Origin: Acetonema longum DSM 6540
GTDB taxonomy: Bacteria > Bacillota > Negativicutes > Sporomusales > Acetonemataceae
Reading direction: 5' to 3'
Assembly (NCBI RefSeq): GCF_000219125.1
Contig: NZ_AFGF01000081.1
Coordinates: forward strand, 16,673 to 80,672
DNA length: 64,000 nt
Positions 1 through 7,954 of this stretch are shown here, piece by piece. The notes under the pieces were generated by a model, which was given only the letters and a program-made list of their open reading frames with translations, searched no databases and was not told the DNA's origin. The translations under genes were made by a program, and so were the position numbers. The first letter of the stretch is position 1. The number at the start of each line of letters is the position of its first letter.

Positions 1-1400
1 ACTTTCTGACGATGACTGCGGTCAATGGCATCGGCAAGGCGGATGATCGCCGACAGTTTGGCGGTTATCACTTTTCGTTCCGGACTTAGAACGGCAAAGT
101 GAGCATCTACGGAGGACGGCGTTCCTTTAGAGTGATAATGAGCCACATTGGCAATAATCGCTTTATCTTCTTCGGAAAATCCTAAAATATCAGAAGAGAT
201 GATCAGCCGGTAAGAGTAAAAATAATGCTGTCTCAGGCTGACGAATTTGCCGATATCATGCAGGATGGCCGCTACTTGCAGCATGAGTCTCTCCTGTCGT
301 CCCAGTCCGTGGACTTTCCCCAGCATATCAAACAATAAAAGGGCTATCTTCTCTACCCTATGAGAATGGCGCTGGTCATACTGATACTTTTCGCCAAGAG
401 ATATCGCCAGGCTTTCAATCTGCCCTTCCACCACATCCAGAAACGGATCGGCAGTTTTTTCGGCCACATGCAAAGCAATCAGTCCGTCGCTGAAGTGATC
501 ATCAGGAACCACAATCTCCTCGATATTGGCCAGGGAAAGGATTTGTCCGTATAACACAATCGTCGGCAGCACCATTTCCGCTTTCTGCTCCGTGAGAGAA
601 AACGCCTGTATCAGCTGCGGCAAGTTAAGGGATTTGACCCGCTCATACAGTTCTTTAAAGTCCGTCGGGTTAATGTAGGCTAACTCTTCTGATTGTTCCC
701 GTCCCAGCATCTTCAAAAGCAGCCGGGTTTCCGTGCCGGCCAGGATCAGGTACCTGATTTTTTGATGCTTCAAGGCCTGCTCCACCGGTTCGATGATACT
801 ATAGATATATTGGGACAAGGCCTCATGAAAATAGACGGATTCCCGCTGATACTTGGCGAACCGTTCCTTGATGCGCAAGATGCCGACATGGATGTTTTGC
901 TGGTACTTCAATTTATGGTCTTTATATAAAGTAATGCCTAACCCGCCGGAAGAGATGTCCACAAACAGGAGCGCCTCCCGGGTCTGAGTCAGGCCGTTCC
1001 GGTCCATGGCCCGAAATAAGGCAATGTATTTATAAAAGATTTCCTGGGGCATATCCACGACCTCTACGTCAAAACCGGTTTTAATCCGGATCTGATCAAT
1101 AATATACTGCTGATTGGTGGCTTCACGCAGGGCAGTGGTCGCCAATAACCGGTAATCCTTCACGCCGTATTCGTTCATCATCCGGCGGTATCCTTTCAGC
1201 AACTCGCAAATCTCACGGACAGCGGCAAAACTGATGGTGCCGGTTTTAAAGGTTTCCTCGCCGAGAGCAACGGTATAAGTGGCGCGATCAATCAGCTTCA
1301 GATCCTGCAGCGACTGATATTCCACCAGTTGAATCGTCACCTGCTCTGACCCCACATGAATCGCCGCAAAATAGTTTTTGTCCCTGGTTGGTCTGCGCAT
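1..1400 (-). CDS. Ppx/GppA-like ASKHA protein with HD domain, degenerate active site (3' end off window)
   Basis: Reading the minus strand from an ATG at 1400 gives an open frame that runs off the left edge (at least 466 residues). The start is preceded by AGGAGGTG at a good distance. The N-terminal half has the fold pattern of exopolyphosphatase/GppA proteins, but the nucleotide-binding signatures are eroded: AIHVGSEQVTIQL replaces the usual D-L-G-S-N-S loop and VDISSGGLGITL replaces the D-L-G-G-G-S-T-E loop. The C-terminal half is an HD phosphohydrolase domain with an intact LHDIGK motif and upstream and downstream His residues. It is divergent from a second, catalytically intact paralogue at 1704. 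I infer a sensor or HD-hydrolase role rather than exopolyphosphatase activity; family call is solid, function is not. Confidence 0.75.
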   Translation of the reverse strand, partial: MRRPTRDKNYFAAIHVGSEQVTIQLVEYQSLQDLKLIDRATYTVALGEETFKTGTISFAAVREICELLKGYRRMMNEYGVKDYRLLATTALREATNQQYIIDQIRIKTGFDVEVVDMPQEIFYKYIALFRAMDRNGLTQTREALLFVDISSGGLGITLYKDHKLKYQQNIHVGILRIKERFAKYQRESVYFHEALSQYIYSIIEPVEQALKHQKIRYLILAGTETRLLLKMLGREQSEELAYINPTDFKELYERVKSLNLPQLIQAFSLTEQKAEMVLPTIVLYGQILSLANIEEIVVPDDHFSDGLIALHVAEKTADPFLDVVEGQIESLAISLGEKYQYDQRHSHRVEKIALLLFDMLGKVHGLGRQERLMLQVAAILHDIGKFVSLRQHYFYSYRLIISSDILGFSEEDKAIIANVAHYHSKGTPSSVDAHFAVLSPERKVITAKLSAIIRLADAIDRSHRQK

Positions 1401-1703
1401 ACGCCGGAAGCACCTCCTGCTCATTTTTATTATTTCGACGGACTTTATTGAAAATCCCTCTCGTAGGGCGATACATTTGTTAACATATTGTAAACATTGC
1501 AAGATCCTTATTCACAAAAAAGCGCGGCTGATTCCGGCGGATGAGGGTTAAAATATGAAATAGGAATTTGGACCGTACCTTTCCGAACGCCAGGTACAAG
1601 AGTCCCAGCGGCAATCCGGGATAAATTTCTCAGATTCCTGACGATTGAGAAAGGATTTTGCCAAAAACAGCGGAATATTTTATGGTACGTGAGGAGTGAT
1701 GAT
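1401..1703. other. Divergent intergenic region between two Ppx/GppA paralogues
   Basis: About 300 bases that must hold the promoters of both divergent genes. I see no convincing sigma-A promoter pair. A short inverted repeat, gtacctttccgaacgccaggtac, lies at about 1574-1596. Both genes have clear ribosome binding sites at the edges. Nothing else was recognised. Confidence 0.4.
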
Positions 1704-3212
1704 ATGACTCGCCTAGCCATTATCGATTTAGGCTCCAACTCCGCCCGCCTGATTGTTATGCACATCTATCATAATGGCGCCTATAACTTAGTATACCATC
1801 AAAAAGAACCTGTCCGTCTGAGCGAAGGCATGAGCAAGGAAGGCTGGCTTCAGCCGCCGGCCATGGAGCGGGCCATCGCCACCCTGAAAATATTCGCCCA
1901 CATGTGCCGGCTATTTGCCGCGGATCAGATCCTGGCCGTGGCCACAGCCGCCGTACGCACTGCCGAGAATGGCCGCGATTTTTTAACCAGGGTTCAGGAA
2001 GAGACAGGCATCCAGTTTGAAGTAATCAGCGGCGAAACGGAAGCCCTGCTTGGTTATATTGGCGTCATCAATACCATCGACATTAAAGACGGGCTGTTAT
2101 TTGACTTAGGCGGCGGCAGCACTGAACTGACTTTAGTCCGTGACCGCAAACCGGTGCAGGTGATCAGCCTGCCTTTCGGCGCCGTCTTTCTGACCGAACG
2201 GTTTAAGACTGAGGACCGGGTCACGGAAGCTCAGCTCATTCAGCTGCGTCAGTTTGTGCTGCAGCATCTGGATCAGATTCCCTGGATCAGAAAACTAAAC
2301 CTGCCGCTGGTTGGTGTGGGCGGTACAGCCCGCAATATTGCGAAAATGGATCAAAAACGCAAAAATTACCCCTTCAACAAGCTCCACAACTATCGCTTGG
2401 GACGTCTGTCGTTCGAAGATCTATGGAAAACCCTGCTGGCAACCACGTTAAATCAGCGGCGAAAACTCCCCGGCCTGAGCGCCGAGCGCGCCGATATCAT
2501 CGTCGCCGGCTCCACCATTGTCAAATGCCTGTTTGACATCAGTCAGGGGACCCATTTGATCATCAGCGGCTGCGGTGTACGGGAAGGGCTGTTTTTCCAA
2601 AACTATCTGCCCCGCCAGGGCGAGGCGGAAATCATCGAAGATATCTTGAGTCACAGCACGGAAAATATGCTGTATTTCTATAAAGGTCATATCGATCATG
2701 CCCGCCACGTTACCCATCTGGCCACCTGCCTGTTTGACAGCCTGCAGGCAATTCACGGTCTGGACAGCCGTATGCGCAGTCTGCTCCGGGTTGCCACCCA
2801 GCTGCATGATATCGGCATCACGATCAGCTACTACGATCATCCCCGTCATAGCGCCTATTTGGTGGAGAATGCCCGGGTATTCGGTCTGACCCACCGGGAA
2901 CAAATGATGGCAGCTGTAGTGGCCGGCTGGCACAATGGCCTGACAAAATTTGTCCGCAACCGGATTTACGGTGAATTTTTTGATGAAGCCGATTGGCAGG
3001 CCGTCCGAAAAATGGCGCTTTTTTTGGCACTGGCGGAAAGCCTGGATACTACCCAGATGCAGCTGATCCCGGATATCGCGGTCTATCTGTCCGAACAAAA
3101 AGCGACCTTGCATCTTTTGGGCAGCAACCCTGCCCCTATCGAGCGTCAATCCGCTGAACGGCATATTCGCTGGTTCCGCAAAGAAATGGGAATGGATATG
3201 GTCCTGGAATAG
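1704..3212 (+). CDS. Ppx/GppA phosphatase with C-terminal HD domain
   Basis: A 502-residue protein of the exopolyphosphatase/guanosine pentaphosphate phosphatase family, which removes terminal phosphate from polyphosphate or converts pppGpp to ppGpp. The N-terminal ASKHA domain has the intact loops IDLGSNSARL (near residue 5), ISGETEALLGYIG (near 110) and DLGGGSTEL (near 140). The C-terminal third (about residues 310-500) is an HD domain with TQLHDIG and conserved His residues. The ATG at 1704 is preferred over an upstream GTG at 1689 because GAGGAGTG lies at the right distance. It is divergent from a paralogue whose active-site loops are degraded. Substrate choice between polyphosphate and pppGpp cannot be decided from sequence. 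Confidence 0.85.
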   Translation: MTRLAIIDLGSNSARLIVMHIYHNGAYNLVYHQKEPVRLSEGMSKEGWLQPPAMERAIATLKIFAHMCRLFAADQILAVATAAVRTAENGRDFLTRVQEETGIQFEVISGETEALLGYIGVINTIDIKDGLLFDLGGGSTELTLVRDRKPVQVISLPFGAVFLTERFKTEDRVTEAQLIQLRQFVLQHLDQIPWIRKLNLPLVGVGGTARNIAKMDQKRKNYPFNKLHNYRLGRLSFEDLWKTLLATTLNQRRKLPGLSAERADIIVAGSTIVKCLFDISQGTHLIISGCGVREGLFFQNYLPRQGEAEIIEDILSHSTENMLYFYKGHIDHARHVTHLATCLFDSLQAIHGLDSRMRSLLRVATQLHDIGITISYYDHPRHSAYLVENARVFGLTHREQMMAAVVAGWHNGLTKFVRNRIYGEFFDEADWQAVRKMALFLALAESLDTTQMQLIPDIAVYLSEQKATLHLLGSNPAPIERQSAERHIRWFRKEMGMDMVLE

Positions 3213-3240
3213 CGTAAACCAACCGGCTGACATGTCGGGC

Positions 3241-3266
3241 AGCGCCCTGAAGGGTGCTTTTTTATG
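3241..3266 (+). terminator. Rho-independent terminator after the Ppx/GppA gene
   Basis: Stem AGCGCCCT/AGGGTGCT with a GAA loop followed by a run of six T, about 30 bases after the stop codon at 3212. Confidence 0.65.
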
Positions 3267-3347
3267 CACTTTTTATGGTTTCCTATATTAATTATGCCGC
3301 AATATGTGTAAAATATAGGAAGATATGTACCGGTGGAGGTTATGAAG

Positions 3348-4406
3348 ATGCAAGAAGTCCAAGCCATGCTAAAAATGATGTTTCCGCTGGTTGGCCGCGC
3401 CTTCCCGTGGGTAAAAGAGGATTTGGCCAAATGGGAGACCTATGCCTGCAAATACGCCTCCTCTCCTTTATCCGATCAGGCTCTGGCCAGCATCCGAGAT
3501 AAGCGGTTTCACTGTCTGGGGGGCAGTGTTTACAGTCTGTATCCCGGCGTGAATCCCCGGCAGTTTATTTCCTTTATCGTGGCCTTGCAGACGATCAGTG
3601 ACTATTTGGATAACCTGTGCGACCGCCTGCCGGGGGGCGACGAGGCGGCGTTCCGCCAGCTTCATTTGGCCATGACTGATGCGTTGGATCCCGGTACAGC
3701 TCTCCATGACTATTACCGCTTTTATCCGGCAAAAGACGATGGGGCTTATCTGACAGCCCTGGTGGAGCATTGCCGCCGCTTTATCAGCACCCTGCCCTGC
3801 TATCATCTGGTGAAAGACCGGATTCTCTATTGGGCCGGTTTATATTGTGAACTGCAGACCTATAAGCATCTTTCGCCGCTTATACGGGAAAAGGCCATGA
3901 TTCGATGGACTGACCGGCATATTGGCGAATATCCTTATATTACCCGCTGGGAATGGGCTGCCGCTTCCGGGTCCACTCTGGGCCTGTTCGTCCTGACCGC
4001 GGCAGCCGCCGATCCTTCTCTTTCCCGGCAAGCAGTGAACCGGATCGCCTCGGCCTATTTCCCCTGGATTACCGGCTTTCACATTTTATTGGACTATTTT
4101 ATTGATCAATCTGAGGATGCAGCCCATGACGATCTGAACTTTGTGTCTTATTATCAGGGGGAAGGGGAGACGTGTGTCCGCCTGACCTATTTTATGAACC
4201 AAGCCTGCCAGCAGGCGTCTAAGCTGCCGCATCCCGCCTACACCCTGACTGTGGTGCGGGGCCTGGCGGCTATGTACCTGTCAGATCCTAAAGCCGATTC
4301 AGGAACGGAACAGGCGATAAAAAAAAGCCTCCTGGCCCATGCCGGAGGCTACACAAAGTTTATGTATCAGATGTGCGGGTTGCTAAGACGTCACCATCTG
4401 CTTTAG
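3348..4406 (+). CDS. ytpB: YtpB-type large terpene synthase (DUF2600)
   Basis: A 352-residue protein of the DUF2600 family, whose Bacillus member YtpB is tetraprenyl-beta-curcumene synthase, cyclising a long linear polyprenyl diphosphate to a C35 sesquarterpene found in spores. The family acidic motifs are visible: TISDYLDNLCDR near residue 85 and LLDYFIDQSEDAAHDDLNF near 245, both suited to binding Mg-diphosphate. The ATG at 3348 is chosen because GGAGGT at 3335-3340 is seven bases upstream; the nearer ATG at 3342 is too close to it. The gene stands alone. Its 3' end contains a hairpin that appears to terminate the opposing gene. The exact product in this organism is inferred, not shown. Confidence 0.8.
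   Translation: MQEVQAMLKMMFPLVGRAFPWVKEDLAKWETYACKYASSPLSDQALASIRDKRFHCLGGSVYSLYPGVNPRQFISFIVALQTISDYLDNLCDRLPGGDEAAFRQLHLAMTDALDPGTALHDYYRFYPAKDDGAYLTALVEHCRRFISTLPCYHLVKDRILYWAGLYCELQTYKHLSPLIREKAMIRWTDRHIGEYPYITRWEWAAASGSTLGLFVLTAAAADPSLSRQAVNRIASAYFPWITGFHILLDYFIDQSEDAAHDDLNFVSYYQGEGETCVRLTYFMNQACQQASKLPHPAYTLTVVRGLAAMYLSDPKADSGTEQAIKKSLLAHAGGYTKFMYQMCGLLRRHHLL
4319..4350 (-). terminator. Terminator of the M20 peptidase gene, lying inside the ytpB coding sequence
   Basis: On the minus strand the sequence forms the stem AGCCTCC-GGC/GCC-AGGAGGCT with a four-base loop followed by eight T (the A-run at 4319-4326 on the plus strand). It lies about 90 bases after the stop codon of the minus-strand peptidase gene (4438) and within the last 30 codons of ytpB. 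Confidence 0.65.
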
Positions 4407-4437
4407 GGCAAGAGTTGAAAAAGGAACCGAGGGCGAG

Positions 4438-5571
4438 TTATTTTTTTAGTGCGGCAGCTTGTTTAATAAGCTCCAGTACCCATTCGGCGGTGCTGTAGAG
4501 GTCGGCTTCTTTGATATATTCATCGGTGGTATGGACTTTGCTCATGCCTACTGCCAGGACGGCGGTGGGGACGCCGTAAGAATTGAAGAAGTTGGCGTCG
4601 CTGCCGCCGCCGGTTCCTTCCATAGTTATCGGCAAGCCAACTGCCGAGCCAGCCTGGGCAGCCAGTTTCACCACCGGATCGTTTTCTGACAATACATAGG
4701 GACCATAGGCTTTTTTCACGCTGATTTCGGTTTTACCGCCATTGGCAGCAACCACCTGTTCAAAGGTTTCCACCATGCTCTTGGTCTGGGCCTCCAGTTT
4801 GGCCATGTTGCGGCTGCGGGCTTCACAGATGATTTCCACCCGGTCGGGAACGATATTGGTCGCGCCGCCGCCTTTAATAATACCTATGTTAGCGGTGGTT
4901 TCCTCGTCGATGCGGCCCTCTTTGATGGCGGCCAGGGCTTTGCCGGCCAACACAATGGCATTGAGGCCTTCTTCCGGCGCTAAGCCGGCATGAGCGGTTT
5001 TACCCGTTACCACTACTTCGATCTTGTTCTGACCCGGCGCCTTGACGATGATTTTGCCGGGAATGCCGCTGGAGTCCAGGGCATAGCCGAAATCCGCCTT
5101 CAAGGCTTTAGGGTCCATATTTTTCGAACCGTTCAGACCGCCTTCTTCAGCTACAGTAAAGACGATTTGGATATCGCCATGGGGTATCTTTTGCTCATGA
5201 GCCACCCGCAGGGCTTCCATAATGGCAACCACGCCGGCCTTGTCGTCGCCGCCGAGAACGGTATTGCCGGCGGAGGTGATGATGCCGTCTTTTAAGACCG
5301 GTTCCACGCCGCCGCAGGGTTCGACGCAATCCATATGGGCGCTGAACATTACCACCGGCGCCGAAGCCACACTGCCTTTGACGTAGGCAATGATGTTGCC
5401 GCAGTTGCCGCCGATTTTTTCTCCGGTGTTGTCTTCTGTAACCGTCACATTGCCACCGTAGCTTTGGAGACGTTTTTTAATCAGATCCGCCACTTCCCGC
5501 TCTGCTCTGGTGGAACATTTGATTTTCACCATTTCGAAAAATTCGGCCAATAAACGTTGTTGATTAATCAC
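4438..5571 (-). CDS. M20 family metallopeptidase, PepT-like
   Basis: A 377-residue cytoplasmic zinc peptidase of the M20 family, in the peptidase T-like branch that cleaves small peptides. Zinc-ligand motifs are visible: FSAHMDCVEP near residue 75, LGGDDKAGV near 105, TVAEEGGLNGS near 138, ALDSSG near 165 and a terminal KVHTTDEYI. The dimerisation domain sits between about residues 180 and 290. The GTG at 5571 is preferred to the upstream in-frame GTG at 5607 because GGAGG lies seven bases before it. It is convergent with ytpB and divergent from the YkuS gene. Substrate is not predictable beyond short peptides. Confidence 0.85.
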   Translation of the reverse strand: MINQQRLLAEFFEMVKIKCSTRAEREVADLIKKRLQSYGGNVTVTEDNTGEKIGGNCGNIIAYVKGSVASAPVVMFSAHMDCVEPCGGVEPVLKDGIITSAGNTVLGGDDKAGVVAIMEALRVAHEQKIPHGDIQIVFTVAEEGGLNGSKNMDPKALKADFGYALDSSGIPGKIIVKAPGQNKIEVVVTGKTAHAGLAPEEGLNAIVLAGKALAAIKEGRIDEETTANIGIIKGGGATNIVPDRVEIICEARSRNMAKLEAQTKSMVETFEQVVAANGGKTEISVKKAYGPYVLSENDPVVKLAAQAGSAVGLPITMEGTGGGSDANFFNSYGVPTAVLAVGMSKVHTTDEYIKEADLYSTAEWVLELIKQAAALKK

Positions 5572-5636
5572 TTTATTTCCTCCGATCTTGTCGTTCCATC
5601 GCTTCACTCTAGTTATTATTGGATTTTATCTCGTTT

Positions 5637-5650
5637 ATTCCTGCAGGAAT
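5637..5650. promoter_or_regulatory. 14-bp perfect palindrome in divergent promoter region
   Basis: ATTCCTGCAGGAAT lies between the divergent M20 peptidase and YkuS genes. It could be an operator, but no regulator binding this sequence is known to me, so this is only a candidate. Confidence 0.3.
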
Positions 5651-5725
5651 CATTAAAATTTTTCGCATGGACTGTATCCTACGGAAGAATACTATCCTAA
5701 ACAAACACTGCAAGGAGAAGCGCCT

Positions 5726-6046
5726 ATGTCCAGGATCATCGCCGTTCAGTCCGATTTGGCCCGCACTGTCACCCTGCTGCAGCAAAAGGGCTATAAGGTC
5801 ATTGATATGTACGAAGCCCAAAAACCTGGCGCATCGCCGGCGGCCTGCCTCTATACCAGCTACCACCCGGATAGAAATTCCGGCTATCATAACGGCAGAG
5901 ACCTCTGGGATATTCAATTAGGCGGCTCGGGCGCATCACCGGAAGGGTTAGTCTCCGCTATTAGTCTCAACATAACCGGCATGAGCCCGGAAGCGGCGGT
6001 GGCGGCCCTGGAGTATCAACTGTGCCTCCACCGGGGGAGCCGTTGA
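5726..6046 (+). CDS. YkuS family protein (UPF0180)
   Basis: A 106-residue small protein resembling Bacillus YkuS/UPF0180. The N-terminal part (IAVQSDLARTVTLLQQKGY, residues about 5-23) and the following Cys-Leu-Tyr-Thr segment match the family layout; the C-terminal part carries SPEAAVAALEYQL, a family-like helix. Function is unknown in the family. AAGGAGAAGCGCCT precedes the ATG. The final codons, Ser-Arg-stop, are formed by the edge of a dispersed palindromic repeat, so the C-terminus may have been altered by its arrival. Confidence 0.7.
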   Translation: MSRIIAVQSDLARTVTLLQQKGYKVIDMYEAQKPGASPAACLYTSYHPDRNSGYHNGRDLWDIQLGGSGASPEGLVSAISLNITGMSPEAAVAALEYQLCLHRGSR

Positions 6047-6163
6047 AAAAGGCCCATCTGCGTCGTTACTCCTGCGGGCGCGCTTGCCGTACCCTCTCAA
6101 ACGTACTGTCTGCGCGCGCATCCTCGTCGCGCCTAGCATCTGGACCTTTTTGAACGATCCCAG
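6040..6163. repeat. Dispersed palindromic repeat, copy 1
   Basis: About 120 bases bounded by imperfect inverted ends: GTTGAAAAAGGCCCATCTGC at the left and GCATCTGGACCTTTTTGAAC at the right. The interior contains further complementary segments (ctgcgggcgcgc and gcgcgcgcatcc). The same sequence occurs at 25842-25966, half of it at 40622-40673, and an interrupted copy at 63837-64000. It contains no gene and looks like a MITE- or REP-type element. Its left edge contains the TGA stop of the YkuS gene. Confidence 0.8.
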
Positions 6164-6195
6164 ATTCGAAACATAAGATATTTATTAGGCTAAAC

Positions 6196-7347
6196 TTAAG
6201 TATGACGTGAATTTCCTCGTCCCACAATGGACTCGCCGTATTTCTCCTTTAACTTGTCTACCGCTGTTGCTATCGCCAGGCGTTTGTCAGGTTCGGGTTC
6301 GAATAGAGATCCCTGAGCCTGGCCGGTGGTCAGGCCGGAGAGGGTAACGCCCAGCAGGCGAACGCCTTCTCCCCAGGTTACCTTATCGCAGAGGGCGGTT
6401 ACGGTGGCGAAGATCACCTCATCGAGACAGGTGGGGTCCGGCAAGGTGCGGCTGCGGGTGATAGTTTTAAAGGAGGCGAACCGGATTTTCACTGAAACCG
6501 TCCGGCCCATCCGGCCCATCCGCCGGAGGCGCCATCCCACCTTTTCCGATAGGGCCAGGAGCTGTCGCCGGATGGCTTCCCGACCGGTCAAATCGATTTC
6601 AAAAGTCTCTTCATTGCCCACCGACTTGGACTCCTGGTCCGGCACCACCGGCCGGTCATCCTGGCCTCGGGCCAGACGCTGCAATTCGTAGGCTCCGTTG
6701 CCGATCAGCCTCTCCAGTAAAGCCGGTTCTGCCGCGGCCACTTGCCCAATGGTTTTTATACCGTACTTCTCCAGCACAGCTGCCGTAACCCCGCCTACTC
6801 CCCACAGGCGGCCAACTGGCAGCGGCTCCAGGAAAGACGGCTCTTCCCCCGGTTGAATCAGCAGCAGCCCATTGGGTTTACTCATATCAGAAGCCAGTTT
6901 GGCCAAAAACTTATTAGGCGCTACGCCGGCGGAAGCGATCAGGTTTACTTCCCGGAGGATGTGCTCCTTGACTCTGCAGGCAATCGTCACCGGCTCGGGA
7001 TACAGCCACTCCATGCCGCTGATATCAAGAAAGGCTTCATCCAGGGAAAGCGGTTCAATCAGCGGCGAGTATTGCTGCAAGATGTCGTGAATGTCCCGGG
7101 ATACCCTGGCATATTTATGATGATCACTGGCAAGAAATACTCCCTGGGGACATCGCCGCCTGGCTTCGACGATGGGCATCGCCGATCTGACTCCGAACTG
7201 TCTGGCTTCGTAAGAAGCGGTAGCTACCACTCCCCGGTGAGATACGCCGCCGACGATCACCGGACAGCCCCGCAGCTCCGGGTGATCCCGTTGCTCCACT
7301 GACGCAAAAAAGGCATCCATGTCAATATGTATAATCCAGCGTTGCAC
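6196..7347 (-). CDS. dinB: DNA polymerase IV (Y family)
   Basis: A 383-residue translesion DNA polymerase. The N-terminus IIHIDMDAFFASVEQ holds the first metal-binding Asp, the YEARQFGVRSAMP segment and the LSLDEAFLDISG motif carry the Y-family catalytic acidic residues, followed by the SAGVAPNKFLAKLAS helix-hairpin region, and a little-finger domain runs from about residue 240. It starts at a GTG at 7347 with AGGAGGGAG just upstream. A LexA-type operator about 30 bases upstream indicates SOS control. It appears to be a single-gene unit. Confidence 0.93.
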   Translation of the reverse strand: MQRWIIHIDMDAFFASVEQRDHPELRGCPVIVGGVSHRGVVATASYEARQFGVRSAMPIVEARRRCPQGVFLASDHHKYARVSRDIHDILQQYSPLIEPLSLDEAFLDISGMEWLYPEPVTIACRVKEHILREVNLIASAGVAPNKFLAKLASDMSKPNGLLLIQPGEEPSFLEPLPVGRLWGVGGVTAAVLEKYGIKTIGQVAAAEPALLERLIGNGAYELQRLARGQDDRPVVPDQESKSVGNEETFEIDLTGREAIRRQLLALSEKVGWRLRRMGRMGRTVSVKIRFASFKTITRSRTLPDPTCLDEVIFATVTALCDKVTWGEGVRLLGVTLSGLTTGQAQGSLFEPEPDKRLAIATAVDKLKEKYGESIVGRGNSRHT

Positions 7348-7375
7348 GAATCTCCCTCCTGCCTGTTTCCATCAT

Positions 7376-7389
7376 AGAACAAATGTTCT
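7376..7389 (-). promoter_or_regulatory. LexA (SOS) box upstream of dinB
   Basis: AGAACAAATGTTCT fits the Gram-positive LexA consensus GAAC-N4-GTTC exactly in both half-sites. It lies 29 bases before the dinB start codon, where a bound repressor would overlap the promoter. Confidence 0.75.
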
Positions 7390-7455
7390 ATTTTGTAAAG
7401 CAGTTTAGCAGACAAGAAAAGAGCCTGTTTTGCAGAGCTTCTTTCTGTTTGAATG

Positions 7456-7492
7456 AAAAATCTCCCCGCACACCGATGCAGGGAGATTTTTT
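7456..7492 (-). terminator. Terminator after the ankyrin-protein gene
   Basis: AAAATCTCCC and GGGAGATTTT form a ten-pair stem with a short loop directly after the stop codon at 7496. Both flanks give U-rich tails, so it can work in both directions; it faces dinB's promoter region. Confidence 0.7.
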
Positions 7493-7495
7493 TCC

Positions 7496-7954
7496 TTAGA
7501 ACACCAGAACACGGGTCACTCTGATATCATCCGGCAACGCCACAGGCCGAACCCATTTTGTCCTGTCAGGACCGATCGAACCTGTGTCCAGTTCAAAATG
7601 CATGGCGATTTCCGGCACATCCGCCGCCAGATATCCTTCACTGTCATAGCCGATGATCAGATTGGGATAGGCCCGCCGCAATTCTCCCAGACGGGAATTG
7701 ACTCCAATGCCTTTTTCGGTTTTAAAGCGCGGATCATAAATAATGATGTTGGCCACGGCGTTACTCACACCCTGAGAGTGGGATAATGCCAATACCGGTT
7801 CCACCCGGTCATAAAAAATTGTGGAAATGCTATAATTCTGCCGAATGTGGCTAACCGGCAGCTCCCGTGGTATTTTATCCAGGGGCATGCCTACTGAAAA
7901 GGGACCGGCCTGACCGACCCGCAATGAAAAATTCGCCGGCGACAATCCATTCAA
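7496..7954 (-). CDS. C-terminal part of a frameshifted ankyrin-repeat membrane protein
   Basis: This frame is open upstream of its first Met-like codon to about 8070, reading KKYVIQRYLEARAALDPE, and appears to be the original continuation of the ankyrin gene at 7951-8769. The visible module (about 150 residues) has motifs such as DPRFKTEKGIGVNS and LGELRRAYPNL; I recognise the look of a periplasmic or extracytoplasmic domain but cannot name it. There is no ribosome binding site near 7954, which supports its being the tail of the upstream gene rather than a separate gene. The link is a run of seven A where eight would restore the frame. Confidence 0.6.
   Translation of the reverse strand: MNGLSPANFSLRVGQAGPFSVGMPLDKIPRELPVSHIRQNYSISTIFYDRVEPVLALSHSQGVSNAVANIIIYDPRFKTEKGIGVNSRLGELRRAYPNLIIGYDSEGYLAADVPEIAMHFELDTGSIGPDRTKWVRPVALPDDIRVTRVLVF

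Noticed and set aside
2448..3269. Long open frame antisense to the Ppx/GppA gene
   Set aside because: It mirrors a well-supported gene with clear motifs; the antisense product has none.
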